Source: Dictyobacter vulcani
Lineage (GTDB): Bacteria; Chloroflexota; Ktedonobacteria; Ktedonobacterales; Ktedonobacteraceae
Reading direction: 5' to 3'
Length of the DNA: 64,000 nucleotides
NCBI RefSeq assembly: GCF_008974265.1
Contig: NZ_BKZW01000001.1
Span: forward strand, 1,116,001-1,180,000
The position numbers and the translations under genes are program-made. Positions 34,256 through 43,708 of the stretch are shown here, one piece after another (the first letter of the stretch is position 1; each line of letters opens with the position of its first letter). The notes beneath the pieces were generated by a model. The model saw only the letters and a program-made list of their open reading frames with translations, ran no database searches and had not been told where the DNA came from.

Positions 34256-35893
34256 ATGTTATTAGTACAATTCTCTAAGGTCAGCAAGGATTACGCTGGC
34301 AATGCAGTCTTCGATCAATTGGATTTAGAGGTTCTCACCGGTGAACGAATTGGCCTGGTGGGTGAAAACGGCTGTGGAAAATCCACTCTCCTGCGCCTGA
34401 TGGCCGATCTGGATACGCCCACTGAAGGAACCATCTCCCGAAAACGTCGTCTAACAATGGGACATCTCTCGCAGGAGATTGATCCACGCCAGCATGCCAG
34501 GACGGTTTTTGAGGTGGTGCAGGAGGTCTCGGATGAATTTACCGCCCACCTCCACTACCAACAACAACTTGAAAAACAAATGGCCGATCCCACCATCATC
34601 AGTAATGCCGATGCACTTGAAAAGGTGCTGGATGCATATGGCAAGGCGCAGGAACGCTTTGAAACACTGGGTGGCTACATGGTTGAACATAAGGCCAAAG
34701 CGGTTCTAACCGGACTGGGTTTTAGCGCCAGTAGCTATGATCAAAAAGTTGGTTCGCTCAGTGGTGGCGAGAAAAAACTGGTCAATCTGGCGCGCATTCT
34801 GGTACAAACTCCTGATCTACTCTTGCTGGATGAGCCCGATAATCACCTGGATATGGACGCTAAAAGGTGGCTGGAAGACTATATCCGCGACTATCCAGGC
34901 ACGGTTGTGATCATTTCGCACGATCGTCATCTGTTAGACCATACAGTTAAGAAAATCTTCCAGTTGGAGGATGGCACGATCGATACGTATACAGGAAACT
35001 ACACGGCCTATGTGAAGGAGCGGCAGTTGCGCTTACAGCAACGCTATGAATATTATCTGACACAGCAGGATGAGATCAAGCGTCTTGAGGCCAGTCTGGT
35101 GCAGTTGCGCGAGTGGGCAAAAATGAATGATAAGTTTGCTGGTCGTATGCATAATATGGAAAAGCGTATTGCGCGTATCAAGGAAGATCTGGCAGAGAAG
35201 CCGGTGCTGGTGCGCAATAAAATGAAAGTGCAATTGGATCCTGAACGTAGCAGTAAAAAGGTGCTCGAAGTCAAACGACTGGAAGTGTCAATCGGGTCGC
35301 GCCTGCTGTGTAAGCCATTTGATTTGACGATCATGCATGGTGAGCGCATCGGAATTGTAGGTGACAACGGTAGTGGGAAATCTACCCTGCTCAAAATGCT
35401 CCTGGGCCTGCGTCCAGTTCAGCGAGGAGAAGTCAAGATTGGTCCCAGTATCGTTCCAGGCTATTATTCACAGGAACAGGAAACGCTACCATTTGAGAGT
35501 ACCCCGATCCAGTTTGTGACACGGCTGAAAAATATGAGCGAAGGACAGGCGATTGCGCTGCTGCATCGCTTACTTTTCTCGTATCGGGATATGTACAATA
35601 CGATTGGCAATTTAAGTGGTGGAGAGAAGAGCCGGCTACAGATCGCACGCCTGATGCTCACTGATGCGAACTTTCTCTTGCTGGATGAGCCCACCAATAA
35701 CCTGGATATACCGTCTGTGGAAGTATTGGAAACAGCACTCCAGCAGTTTGACGGTACCCTGCTGATGATTTCACATGATCGTTACTTCCTGGATAAACTG
35801 GCGACCAAAATCATCGCCATCGAAGATGATTGCGCAGTCCGTACATATCCAGGCAACTATTCTTACTATAGCGAAAAATTATTGTGTGTCTAA
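34256..35893 (+). CDS. ABC-F family ATPase (ribosome-associated type)
   Basis: Soluble protein of 545 residues with two ABC domains and no membrane part, the ABC-F layout. Members act on the ribosome in translation or antibiotic protection. Domain 1 has GENGCGKST (36-44), SLSGGEKKLVNLARIL and LLLLDEPDNHLD. The charged linker RLEASLVQLREWAKMNDKFAGRMHNMEKRI is present. Domain 2 has GDNGSGKST (about 368-376), LSGGEKSRLQIARLML and LLLDEPTNNLD. Domain 1 has DEPDNHLD where most members have DEPTNHLD. The ATG at 34256 has AGAAGGAAG upstream; the earlier start does not. I cannot say whether it protects against a drug or is a housekeeping factor. A perfect 16-bp terminator follows. Confidence 0.92.
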   Translation: MLLVQFSKVSKDYAGNAVFDQLDLEVLTGERIGLVGENGCGKSTLLRLMADLDTPTEGTISRKRRLTMGHLSQEIDPRQHARTVFEVVQEVSDEFTAHLHYQQQLEKQMADPTIISNADALEKVLDAYGKAQERFETLGGYMVEHKAKAVLTGLGFSASSYDQKVGSLSGGEKKLVNLARILVQTPDLLLLDEPDNHLDMDAKRWLEDYIRDYPGTVVIISHDRHLLDHTVKKIFQLEDGTIDTYTGNYTAYVKERQLRLQQRYEYYLTQQDEIKRLEASLVQLREWAKMNDKFAGRMHNMEKRIARIKEDLAEKPVLVRNKMKVQLDPERSSKKVLEVKRLEVSIGSRLLCKPFDLTIMHGERIGIVGDNGSGKSTLLKMLLGLRPVQRGEVKIGPSIVPGYYSQEQETLPFESTPIQFVTRLKNMSEGQAIALLHRLLFSYRDMYNTIGNLSGGEKSRLQIARLMLTDANFLLLDEPTNNLDIPSVEVLETALQQFDGTLLMISHDRYFLDKLATKIIAIEDDCAVRTYPGNYSYYSEKLLCV

Positions 35894-35914
35894 CAAAAAA
35901 ATGTTGATCAGACT

Positions 35915-35973
35915 ATGTCCTGACACGAATCTATTAAACTGGTATAAATTCGTGTCAGGACATAATTTTCTTT
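35915..35973 (+). terminator. Very strong terminator
   Basis: A perfect 16-bp stem (35915-35930 with 35948-35963) follows the ABC-F gene and ends in TTTTCTTTTTG. Confidence 0.88.
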
Positions 35974-36093
35974 TTGTATAGCACGCTAAACCCGAAGGGT
36001 AATATCTATACGTTCAGGTATGGTGTTTCCTGCTTTATCCCTTTACAGCCATTGAATATTAGATAGATTTAGGCTACACTATAAACTGTTTGC

Positions 36094-36109
36094 ACCAACA
36101 TTTGTTGGT
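36094..36109. promoter_or_regulatory. Palindrome, possible operator before the DUF402 gene
   Basis: ACCAACA-TT-TGTTGGT is a perfect 7-bp-arm palindrome 23 bases before the ATG. A plausible -10 (TATAAA near 36080) lies just upstream, so a bound repressor could block initiation. No regulator is adjacent. Confidence 0.35.
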
Positions 36110-36132
36110 CCATTTTAGTGTAAAGAGGATGA

Positions 36133-36606
36133 ATGATTACCGTTATTAAGTTAGATCCACAGAGAAACGAGAAGATTCGCTATACGGGCACAGTACTTGA
36201 GCGTTCAGCGCAACGGGCGGTTATTCTGGCCACCTGGACACTGGCAGCAAAAGAACTTGTTTATACCCGTTTTGAGCGCGGTGATCGTTTTGTGGAGTAT
36301 TACTATACGGATCGCTGGTTTAATATCTTCGATATCATTGATCAGGATGGCCAACGCAAAGGCTGGTATTGCAATATCACAGAGCCAGCGCAGTTTCAGG
36401 TTGATCGCATTGAACAGGTAGATCTTTTCCTGGACCTCTGGGTGGATGCAGCAGGAACACCATTGCTGCTCGATGAGGATGAATTTGCGGCGGCTGACAT
36501 GCTCAGTGCCGAACAACGTCAGGGTGCACAACAAGGTTTACAGACGCTACTCCAGCTGCTGGAAAAACGCCAGGAAGCTTTTTCTAGTCTGGCAGAATTT
36601 TCGTAG
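36133..36606 (+). CDS. DUF402 family protein
   Basis: A 157-residue protein of the DUF402/FomD-like fold. The central part reads YYYTDRWFNIFDIIDQDGQRKGWYCNITEPAQF, then LFLDLWVDAAGTPLLLDEDEF. This matches the family's conserved W-Y/F-N-x-F and D-x-x-G-x-x-K-G-W-Y-C-(N/D) motifs and the D-L-W/D acidic pair that binds metal. Characterised relatives hydrolyse nucleotide-linked phosphonates or nucleoside diphosphates, so phosphohydrolase activity is possible but unproven. The start ATG at 36133 has AGAGGATGA immediately before it. The next gene starts 54 bases after the stop on the same strand. Confidence 0.85.
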   Translation: MITVIKLDPQRNEKIRYTGTVLERSAQRAVILATWTLAAKELVYTRFERGDRFVEYYYTDRWFNIFDIIDQDGQRKGWYCNITEPAQFQVDRIEQVDLFLDLWVDAAGTPLLLDEDEFAAADMLSAEQRQGAQQGLQTLLQLLEKRQEAFSSLAEFS

Positions 36607-36660
36607 CGATTCTCTACTAGTTTTCCGGGCCATTATCGTGCCCAGAAAGGACATATCTTG

Positions 36661-37095
36661 ATGGAAAAATGGGACGCCAGGCCGCTCCAATCCACATCTG
36701 GTATGCAAGCATACGATTGGAACGTTTTAGAGCTTGAGTCTCGTCAAAATCTTCACAGTAAGATCCGCGAGTTAATCGACCTGACTATTCATAGTTCCCT
36801 GTCAAGCAGGGAGATACAGAAACGCCTGCACCTCTGTCAGGCAGAATTCGGCAAGCTATTCGCCTTCCAGCTTGTCCGCTCACTCCAACGCACTGATGTA
36901 GATGAACGCGAAGCCGTTGTCTGGCTTCTCACGCAACTTCAGGATCAGTATACCGTTCCTCTGCTACAAAAGCTTTCACAACAGCCTCATCAATCCCGAG
37001 CTGTACGTCTATCGGCGGCACTGGCACTGGCAGGCCTGGGTGAGACACGAGAAATGCAAACAACTCCACCCCCACGTCTGTATGCCATTAGTTAA
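36661..37095 (+). CDS. Small helical protein with a HEAT-like repeat
   Basis: A 144-residue, mostly helical protein. Residues about 75-125 (DEREAVVWLLTQLQDQYTVPLLQKLSQ and SRAVRLSAALALAGLGE) have the pattern of HEAT repeats, which mediate protein contacts. The N-terminal half (SRQNLHSKIRELIDLTIHSSLSSREIQKRLHLCQAEFGKL) is not recognised. The ATG at 36661 has AAAGGACA upstream. Located 54 bases after the DUF402 gene, it is probably co-transcribed. No function can be named. Confidence 0.65.
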   Translation: MEKWDARPLQSTSGMQAYDWNVLELESRQNLHSKIRELIDLTIHSSLSSREIQKRLHLCQAEFGKLFAFQLVRSLQRTDVDEREAVVWLLTQLQDQYTVPLLQKLSQQPHQSRAVRLSAALALAGLGETREMQTTPPPRLYAIS

Positions 37096-37269
37096 AGGTC
37101 AACCTCAAATTTCCTCCTGGATTGTGCGTTGGATTGCGTAGCTTACGCAATCCAGGCCTCGATTTATTCTGTTGAGCTTATTTTGTGCTCAAAATGAAGC
37201 GAAAAAGCTAGACAATACGTACTAAAAACAATTGTAATAATCCGAACTAATCAACATGGAGGTTACTAA

Positions 37270-37626
37270 ATGCACTTCAGTTTTACATTTGTCGATCTAC
37301 TGATCTGGCTTATTATTGCTTTAGTTGGTGCCTTTATTGGAGAGGCAATTGCACGCCGCCGCACTCGTGATGGGCTACTTGGAGCAACTATTATTGGCTT
37401 CATCGGGATGCTCATAGTTGTCGGCTTTCTTGGCTTGCATATCTCTAACGACTACTACATTGGTGGCGCCCCCCTCTTGACTTCTCTCATCGTGGCAGCC
37501 ATTTGTGTTGCTCTCTGGAGTGGATTGGCCTATCGCCGCGTCTATCGTCCCGGCTATGAGCGCTATTATCGCCGCCGTGGCAGCTATGTTCGTCGCCCTC
37601 GCCGTCGTCGCCGTCGCTTCTTCTAA
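37270..37626 (+). CDS. GlsB/YeaQ/YmgE-family membrane protein with Arg-rich tail
   Basis: A 118-residue protein with three membrane helices (about 7-27, 36-56 and 68-86) in the pattern of transglycosylase-associated GlsB/YeaQ proteins, including GAFIGEAIARR and GLLGATIIGFIGMLI. The last 30 residues are extremely basic (RRRGSYVRRPRRRRRRFF region), which is unusual and could bind nucleic acid, acidic polymers or lipid head groups. GGAGG lies eight bases before the ATG. It is a single unit with its own terminator. Role in the envelope is inferred; the family has no firm function. Confidence 0.8.
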   Translation: MHFSFTFVDLLIWLIIALVGAFIGEAIARRRTRDGLLGATIIGFIGMLIVVGFLGLHISNDYYIGGAPLLTSLIVAAICVALWSGLAYRRVYRPGYERYYRRRGSYVRRPRRRRRRFF

Positions 37627-37726
37627 ATCAACTATATTGGATGGAGAACTGTTACATATACATAAAATGCTCAAACAGGAATAATACGTTATATGTACAT
37701 TTTGTCACTCCTTTTTTTCTACAAGA

Positions 37727-37754
37727 AAACGCCAGAAATAGTTTCTGGCGTTTC
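37727..37754 (+). terminator. Rho-independent terminator
   Basis: AAACGCCAGAAA pairs with TTTCTGGCGTTT around a very short loop, followed by CTTTATTTT, 100 bases after the GlsB-like gene. Confidence 0.8.
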
Positions 37755-37884
37755 TTTATTTTGTGACGTATACTTATACAGGATTCAACAGAATGATACG
37801 TCATCCCCCCCCAGTATCCCCACTATCGGAAATAGTGACGGCGATCCGCTCTGACAATAGCGTCAGTAATTTGCACAAGGATCT

Positions 37885-38400
37885 ATGATACGTTATGCTT
37901 TAAACAAGATTTATGTTCGAGGGAGAAACAAGCAATTGGCTATTAAAATTGAGATTCCCCAACGTGGTGTAATTGAACTGCAGCATGCAGTCTTCGATGT
38001 AAACGGCACCCTCGCTGTCGATGGTATTGCGATTCCTGGAGCTATTGATCGGCTCAAAACGTTATCTGAACACCTCTCAATCCATCTCATTACTTCTGGA
38101 ACCCATGGCAAATTAGCTGAGATTGAGCGCACTCTGGGCTTTCCAATTCGTGAAATTCATCATGGCGATGAGAAGATGCGCTATGTACAAAGTTTGGGAC
38201 CGGCTACCGTGATTGCTTTTGGCAATGGTGTCAATGATGCAAGTATGCTGCGCCTGGCTACCATTGGTGTCGCCGTGGTTACTCCCGAAGGTATTGCGAC
38301 CCGCGCACTACAAGGGGCAGATGTCGTTGCTTACGGACCGTTGCATGCCATCGATCTGCTGCTAAAACCCAATCGCCTGATCGCGACGTTACGCGGCTAG
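37885..38400 (+). CDS. HAD-fold phosphatase-like protein (P-type ATPase soluble-domain type)
   Basis: A 171-residue HAD protein close to the stand-alone soluble P-type-ATPase-like phosphatases. Motif I reads FDVNGTLAVDG: the nucleophile Asp is present but the usual second Asp (D-x-D) is Asn. Motif II is LITSGTHGK, and motif IV is AFGNGVNDASML, with the ND pair that binds magnesium. The change in motif I is also compatible with the DKTGT-type logic of P-type ATPases, where the second position is not Asp. Substrate unknown. AAGGA lies close to the ATG. It is followed after 13 bases by the EamA transporter, so they are likely co-expressed. Confidence 0.82.
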   Translation: MIRYALNKIYVRGRNKQLAIKIEIPQRGVIELQHAVFDVNGTLAVDGIAIPGAIDRLKTLSEHLSIHLITSGTHGKLAEIERTLGFPIREIHHGDEKMRYVQSLGPATVIAFGNGVNDASMLRLATIGVAVVTPEGIATRALQGADVVAYGPLHAIDLLLKPNRLIATLRG

Positions 38401-38413
38401 ATAGCAAACGGTT

Positions 38414-39358
38414 ATGAAAGCGCGCTCAACCAGACAAACAGGAGAGCATGAACAGGTTCATACCTCAGCTGGGCAGGACTCTTCAGACGTTTCCACTCAG
38501 CGTAGTGGCTTGCTCTATGTCGTGGTTGCTGTGTTATTTTTCGCGACCAGCCCGGTGTTTATTCGCTGGTCGCAGCCCTTTCAGGCGGTTGAGATCGCTT
38601 TCTGGCGACTGGCGATTGCAGCGTTACTGGTAACGATTCTGGGTGTTGCGACCCATCAAAATATGCGCATCAATCGCCAGCAGTTCCCGCGCTTTATCGG
38701 TTACGGACTGGTAACGGCGCTCCATTTCTTTTTTTATATTGCGTCACTGAACTATACAACGACCGCCCATAGTCTGGCGTTGACCTATACATCTCCCATC
38801 TTTGTCACGCTCTTTTCGTGGCTATTTCTACGTGAATCGCTCCCTATACGCAAGCTATTTGGAATGTCGATAGCAGTTATTGGCGTTGCGATTATGGCAG
38901 GTTTTGAGCCACACTATACCAGTTGCACGCTCAATGGCCAATGTATGGTGCTGGGAGATGGGTTGGCACTGTTATCAGCACTTTGTTATGGTATCTACTC
39001 AATTATTGGTCGCAGTGAACGCACGCGTCATCCTTTATTTCGCTATACCAGCCATGTCTATGGACTGGCTGCCCTCTGGCTACTCCCCATAGCGCTCCTC
39101 TTTGCCTTCCGGCATCCCTATCCACTTCCCGCGCTGGGAGCGATTGCAGCCCTGGGCATCTTCCCACTGGGACTTGGACATACCCTCTATAATGCCGCCC
39201 TGCGTAAAGTCCATGCAACCTATGCCAATCTGATCGCGACACAAGAGGTAACCATGGGCATTGTCCTGAGCATCATCTTCCTGCACGATATTCCCTCCCT
39301 GAGCACGATTATCGGCGTCCTGGTAACGCTAGGTGGCATTATTAGCGTACTTATCTAG
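38414..39358 (+). CDS. EamA/DMT-superfamily transporter
   Basis: An inner-membrane transporter of the drug/metabolite superfamily, 314 residues with about ten helices and two EamA repeats (about 33-170 and 180-312). A polar N-terminus of about 30 residues precedes. Typical pieces: FATSPVFIRWS, EIAFWRLAIAALLV, ALHFFFYIASLNYTTTAHSLALTYTSPIFVTLFSWLFLRE in repeat 1, and TYANLIATQEVTMGIVLSIIFLHDIPSLSTIIGVLVTLGGII in repeat 2. Likely exports an amino acid or metabolite; the substrate is not evident. It follows the HAD gene closely and has no clear ribosome site, suggesting translational read-through from that gene. Confidence 0.9.
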   Translation: MKARSTRQTGEHEQVHTSAGQDSSDVSTQRSGLLYVVVAVLFFATSPVFIRWSQPFQAVEIAFWRLAIAALLVTILGVATHQNMRINRQQFPRFIGYGLVTALHFFFYIASLNYTTTAHSLALTYTSPIFVTLFSWLFLRESLPIRKLFGMSIAVIGVAIMAGFEPHYTSCTLNGQCMVLGDGLALLSALCYGIYSIIGRSERTRHPLFRYTSHVYGLAALWLLPIALLFAFRHPYPLPALGAIAALGIFPLGLGHTLYNAALRKVHATYANLIATQEVTMGIVLSIIFLHDIPSLSTIIGVLVTLGGIISVLI

Positions 39359-39397
39359 ACGCCGCTGTCAGGATTATTTTTGATTAAGGAGATCTCT

Positions 39398-40762
39398 ATG
39401 CAAACAACTGCCGACTCTTCATATCGCCGCGAGCTAGGAAATGGATTAGTGCTCCGCTGGTCAACGGAAGCAGATATCGGACGGATCGCGGCATTACACA
39501 GTATAGTGCACCGCAACCATGCTGATGATCCTCCCAATCCCAATGCAATCAAAGTTATTAACAGGATGATGAATAACGACTATCCTTTGATGGGGCCGAA
39601 TGACTTTGCCATTATCGAGGATACCAGCAGGGATGGGAATCCAGTGGTGGCCTGTACCTGTATGTGGAAACAGACCTGGACCTATGAAGGCATCCCATTC
39701 TCCATCGGTCGTCCAGAGATGGTGGCAACTGATCCAGCATATCGTAATCGTGGACTTATCCGCTCTCTGTTTGAGATGTTCCATGCACGTAGCGAGGCGG
39801 AAGGAGATCTGGTACAGGCGATTACCGGCATCGCCTATTTCTATCGCCAGTTTGGTTATGAATATGCGCTCGAATTGATTGATCAACGTACAACACCAGT
39901 TGCGCTGATTCCCAAAATACCAGAGGGCGTTGCCGAGTCATTCACGCTACGCCCGGCCACCAGAGATGACATTCCTGAACTTGAGGCACTCTACAAACGG
40001 CGGGCGGACAGTGGTATTGTCACGGAACGGGTAAGTTACAAACAATGGCTCTATGAGGTTGAGACCTGGAAAGATCATCCTGAACTGGGGCATGCGCTCC
40101 ATGTGCAGATTATTATCGATGCCACAGCACAGATGATTGGCTTCCTGGCAACCGATGTCAGGCGCAGTAACAACAAACTGAATGTATGGCTGCTGGAATT
40201 TGTTGATGGGGTGAATATGCAAGCAGCAATGCCTGCGGTCCTACGTGCACTGCAAACCTATAGCCTCAATATGGAATTGGCCCGTGCGGACACGCCAGTT
40301 TTGAGTGAGATCAGCTTCAATCTGGGGACCACCCATCCAGTACATGAAGTGCTGGGCAAAGAATTAGATCGTGAGACCGAACCTCCTTATGCCTGGTATA
40401 TCCGTGTCAAAGATCTGCCCGCCTTTCTCAGACATATTGCTCCAGCGCTTGAGAAACGATTGGCGGCTTCTCCTTTAGCTGGATATAGTGGTGAGATCAA
40501 AATAGATTTCTACCGTGATGGACTACGCATGGTCTTCGAGCAGGGACGCATAACCATCATTGAAAGTTGGCGTGCGCCACTCTATGCTGCCGATGCAAAC
40601 GCCAGCTTTCCGCCACTGCTTTTCCTGCAGGTGCTCTTTGGTCATCGTAGCATAGAAGCTCTACGCTATATATTTCCTGATATCTGGGTCAGCAACGAGG
40701 CCAGGCTGCTGCTCAAGATACTCTTCCCAACGCGACCATCATTTGTGCCCGGCTGGAATTAG
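39398..40762 (+). CDS. GNAT acetyltransferase, large Eis-like type
   Basis: A 454-residue protein. The N-terminal GNAT domain has MVATDPAYRNRGLIRSLFEMFH (acetyl-CoA loop, about residues 107-128) and AYFYRQFGYEYALEL. A second, degenerate GNAT-like part starts at FTLRPATRDDIPELEAL, and a C-terminal domain of about 110 residues resembles the sterol-carrier-like end of Eis-type enzymes. Such proteins acetylate amines; the substrate is unknown. The ATG at 39398 has TAAGGAG seven bases upstream; a TTG at 39380 would add six residues. It begins 39 bases after the transporter gene on the same strand, and so may belong to the HAD-transporter unit. Confidence 0.85.
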   Translation: MQTTADSSYRRELGNGLVLRWSTEADIGRIAALHSIVHRNHADDPPNPNAIKVINRMMNNDYPLMGPNDFAIIEDTSRDGNPVVACTCMWKQTWTYEGIPFSIGRPEMVATDPAYRNRGLIRSLFEMFHARSEAEGDLVQAITGIAYFYRQFGYEYALELIDQRTTPVALIPKIPEGVAESFTLRPATRDDIPELEALYKRRADSGIVTERVSYKQWLYEVETWKDHPELGHALHVQIIIDATAQMIGFLATDVRRSNNKLNVWLLEFVDGVNMQAAMPAVLRALQTYSLNMELARADTPVLSEISFNLGTTHPVHEVLGKELDRETEPPYAWYIRVKDLPAFLRHIAPALEKRLAASPLAGYSGEIKIDFYRDGLRMVFEQGRITIIESWRAPLYAADANASFPPLLFLQVLFGHRSIEALRYIFPDIWVSNEARLLLKILFPTRPSFVPGWN

Positions 40763-41021
40763 TCACAGGGAAGCGTGTGGACGCGAACTGGTCGCAGCGA
40801 CAAACGCTGCCGGTACGCTGATGTATTGAGGAGCGCTAATCCTGTGATATGTTCGGTAGCCAATGTATAGTGGCTGTGACACTATTGTGATAGCCACTAA
40901 CTATTCTCCTGAAAGCAATCCTTTCTCTTATGGATGAGTGCAAAAACATCCGCATAGCATACCACGATGCGCTCCACCATAGTATGCTCCCTGGAAACGT
41001 GTTATAGAGGAGATATGGCTG

Positions 41022-43499
41022 ATGAATAATTTAGGTCAATTTCTCAAGGAGTATGCTCACCAACATAACGCACGTATTGCCTATGAAATTAGACGCAACT
41101 TTCGCACAAAAAAAGTAAGCTTTGCGAATGTCTACTCACTGTCCTTAAAAACTGCAACATTCTTACGAGCACACAGCCTACAAAAAGGCGATACAATTGC
41201 CATCTGGGCGTCAAACATGCCGGAATACCCAATTCTGTATTTTGCTTGCTGGCTCCTGGGAATTATAGCAGTCCCCATTGATATTCGTACGACGGAGGAA
41301 ACGCGAGGGCTCTTTGTCTCTACAGCACGCTGTAAGCTGGGTTTTAAAAGCAAGCTCATTGCAGGCGGCTTTCCCGCTACAGTCATGCACAGCTACTACC
41401 TCGAAGATTTGATTGAACTGGTCCAGGCATTACCCCAACTTGACGAAATTCCTGAAATTTGTCCCGCTGATCTTGCCGAAATCGCTTTTACGTCCGGTAC
41501 AACTGGCACCCCAAAAGGAGTAATACTGACCCACGGCAATTTTTTAGCGAATGTGAGCGCGCTATGTCAGACATTTCCATTTAAACAGGAATATTGCATG
41601 CTGTCTTTACTGCCACTTTCCCATGCATTTGAGCAGGTGGTTGATTTTCTGGCCCTGTTTCAAATGGGAAATACAGTTGTCTATCTGGAACGTATCAACC
41701 AGATGAGTATCACCGCTGCGCTACACAAACATATGATTACCTCGGTGGCTCTTGTCCCTCAATTGCTACAACTACTGATGACGGGAATAGAGCGAGAAAT
41801 AGAAAAAAGAAAACAATACCATCTCTGGTCAGGTCTGCAATGGATCGCCGGGTATCTTCCTCACTGGATGAGGAGACGCATCTTTTATCAGATGCGACGG
41901 CAGTTGGGAAAACACCTGCAATTTTTCGGCTGCGGCTCCGCTCCATTAAATAACAAACTTGCAAGAAAATGGGAGCATACAGGTATCTCGATTTACGAAG
42001 GCTATGGAGCCACGGAAACAACAGCTATTCTGACTATCAATACTCCAGCTGCGAAACGCCTGGGATCTGTGGGGAAGGCATTACCAGGAGTACAAATATT
42101 GCTTGATCCTATCACACATGAAATTATAGCTAAAGGCCCCAATATCTCCAGTGGCTATTTTCAGAATATGGAAAAGACACAAAAGGTCTTTGCTAACGGC
42201 TGGTACAGGACAGGAGATATTGGCAGGTTTGATACAAAGGGCTATCTGTATATCACGGGTCGAGAGGCTTTGAGAATTGTGTTACCTGGCGGTGAGAAGG
42301 TTTATCCAGAAGATATTGAGAATAAATTGAATGCACACCCCCTTGTGCGCGAAGCCTGCGTAGTCGGGGTGGAAGAAGAGATAGGAGAAAAGGTGCACGC
42401 GGCGGTGATTACAAAGTATCCAAAGAAGTTGGATGAGATTATCCACCAGGTGAACCGACAGCTTTCTTCACATGAGCAAATTTTGGCTTGGAGTGTATGG
42501 GAGCATGATGATTTTCCACGAACACCTATTTTAAAGATTGATCGCGCCAGAGTTGCCGCGGTTATTGGAGGTCGGACAGAAAAGATAGTATCGGGTGAAT
42601 TAGCCAGAAGCGATATCCTGCACTCGCTTATCGCACAGGTGAAGAAAATATCCATTTCACAGATTAAAGAAACCAATGTATTAACGACGGATCTGGCCTT
42701 AGACTCGTTACAAAGAGTCGAACTGCTATCTTTAATAGAACAAGATGTAGGCGTAGCGATTACCGAAACAAGGATCACCGAACATACTACTGTAGCGCAA
42801 TTAAGAGAACTTATGCAGAATGCGGATGTTGTGCCTGCAGCACTGCCATTCCATGCACTCAATTATCAGCCGTTGATTGTGAATTTAAGAGCCTGGCTGC
42901 AAAATATACTGGTATTTCCGCTCCACGCGCTGTTCGTTCCCCTGGAAATTACGGGACAAGAAAATCTGGTTGGTTTAGAGCTACCAGCAGTTTTTTATTT
43001 TAACCACATGGGTGTAATGGACGCAGTGTGTGCGGTACGCGCCCTGCCGGTAGCAATACGGCAAAAGCTAGTGATAGCCGCAACGCGTGATTTATGGAAA
43101 GAATGGAGACAATTTTTTGTCGAATTCTGGGGTGGTGGCTTTCCTTTTGATACCAGACAAAATATTAAAGCATCGCTTGAGCTGACTGGAGATTTTCTGG
43201 ATAACGGCTTTTCAATATTGATCGCTCCAGAAGGTGGAATTTCTCAGGATGGGAAACTGCAACCATTTAAATCCGGGATAGGATTTATTGCGACACACAT
43301 GGATGTGCCTGTGGTACCAATTAAAATTGATCCTGCCTATCGCGAAATATTCCCGCCTATGGATGAAGCACTCTTGGAAAATGTTCCAAAAAAAAGAAAA
43401 AATATCTGGGTAAAAATTGGCAAACCTCTAACATTCTCCAGGCAAACACCGATAGAGTTGGCGACAAAGGAAATACAACAGGCGATGATAGCTTTATAA
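41022..43499 (+). CDS. Acyl-CoA/ACP synthetase fused to acyl carrier and PlsC acyltransferase domains
   Basis: A three-part lipid enzyme of 825 residues. Part 1 (about 1-500) is an adenylate-forming ligase: AEIAFTSGTTGTPKGV near 155-170, YGATETTAILT, YRTGDIGRFDTKG and a C-terminal ILKIDR. Part 2 (about 525-605) is an acyl carrier domain with ALDSLQRVELLSLIE, Ser about 562 for phosphopantetheine. Part 3 (about 625-825) is a PlsC acyltransferase with NHMGVMD (H-x4-D, near 660) and APEGGISQDGKL. Together it could activate a fatty acid, load it on its own carrier and move it to a lysophospholipid or other acceptor. GAGGAG precedes the ATG. Sequence looks more AT-rich than its neighbours. Confidence 0.9.
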   Translation: MNNLGQFLKEYAHQHNARIAYEIRRNFRTKKVSFANVYSLSLKTATFLRAHSLQKGDTIAIWASNMPEYPILYFACWLLGIIAVPIDIRTTEETRGLFVSTARCKLGFKSKLIAGGFPATVMHSYYLEDLIELVQALPQLDEIPEICPADLAEIAFTSGTTGTPKGVILTHGNFLANVSALCQTFPFKQEYCMLSLLPLSHAFEQVVDFLALFQMGNTVVYLERINQMSITAALHKHMITSVALVPQLLQLLMTGIEREIEKRKQYHLWSGLQWIAGYLPHWMRRRIFYQMRRQLGKHLQFFGCGSAPLNNKLARKWEHTGISIYEGYGATETTAILTINTPAAKRLGSVGKALPGVQILLDPITHEIIAKGPNISSGYFQNMEKTQKVFANGWYRTGDIGRFDTKGYLYITGREALRIVLPGGEKVYPEDIENKLNAHPLVREACVVGVEEEIGEKVHAAVITKYPKKLDEIIHQVNRQLSSHEQILAWSVWEHDDFPRTPILKIDRARVAAVIGGRTEKIVSGELARSDILHSLIAQVKKISISQIKETNVLTTDLALDSLQRVELLSLIEQDVGVAITETRITEHTTVAQLRELMQNADVVPAALPFHALNYQPLIVNLRAWLQNILVFPLHALFVPLEITGQENLVGLELPAVFYFNHMGVMDAVCAVRALPVAIRQKLVIAATRDLWKEWRQFFVEFWGGGFPFDTRQNIKASLELTGDFLDNGFSILIAPEGGISQDGKLQPFKSGIGFIATHMDVPVVPIKIDPAYREIFPPMDEALLENVPKKRKNIWVKIGKPLTFSRQTPIELATKEIQQAMIAL

Positions 43500-43708
43500 G
43501 GTGGTGAAGTCTGGGAAGAGCTGAGAGTCCTCGACAATAAGTGTGGTGGACTCTAGCTGACAACACATGCAAGTAATAGGTTTGCGAAGAGAAGGGGCGC
43601 TGGTAAAGTCCAGACCAAAAATAGCGATCGCCTGAACGTGGGTCTCCACATTCTTGCTCAACGGTTTTATATCCCCTTCCCAACCACATACAATGAAAGA
43701 AATAAATA

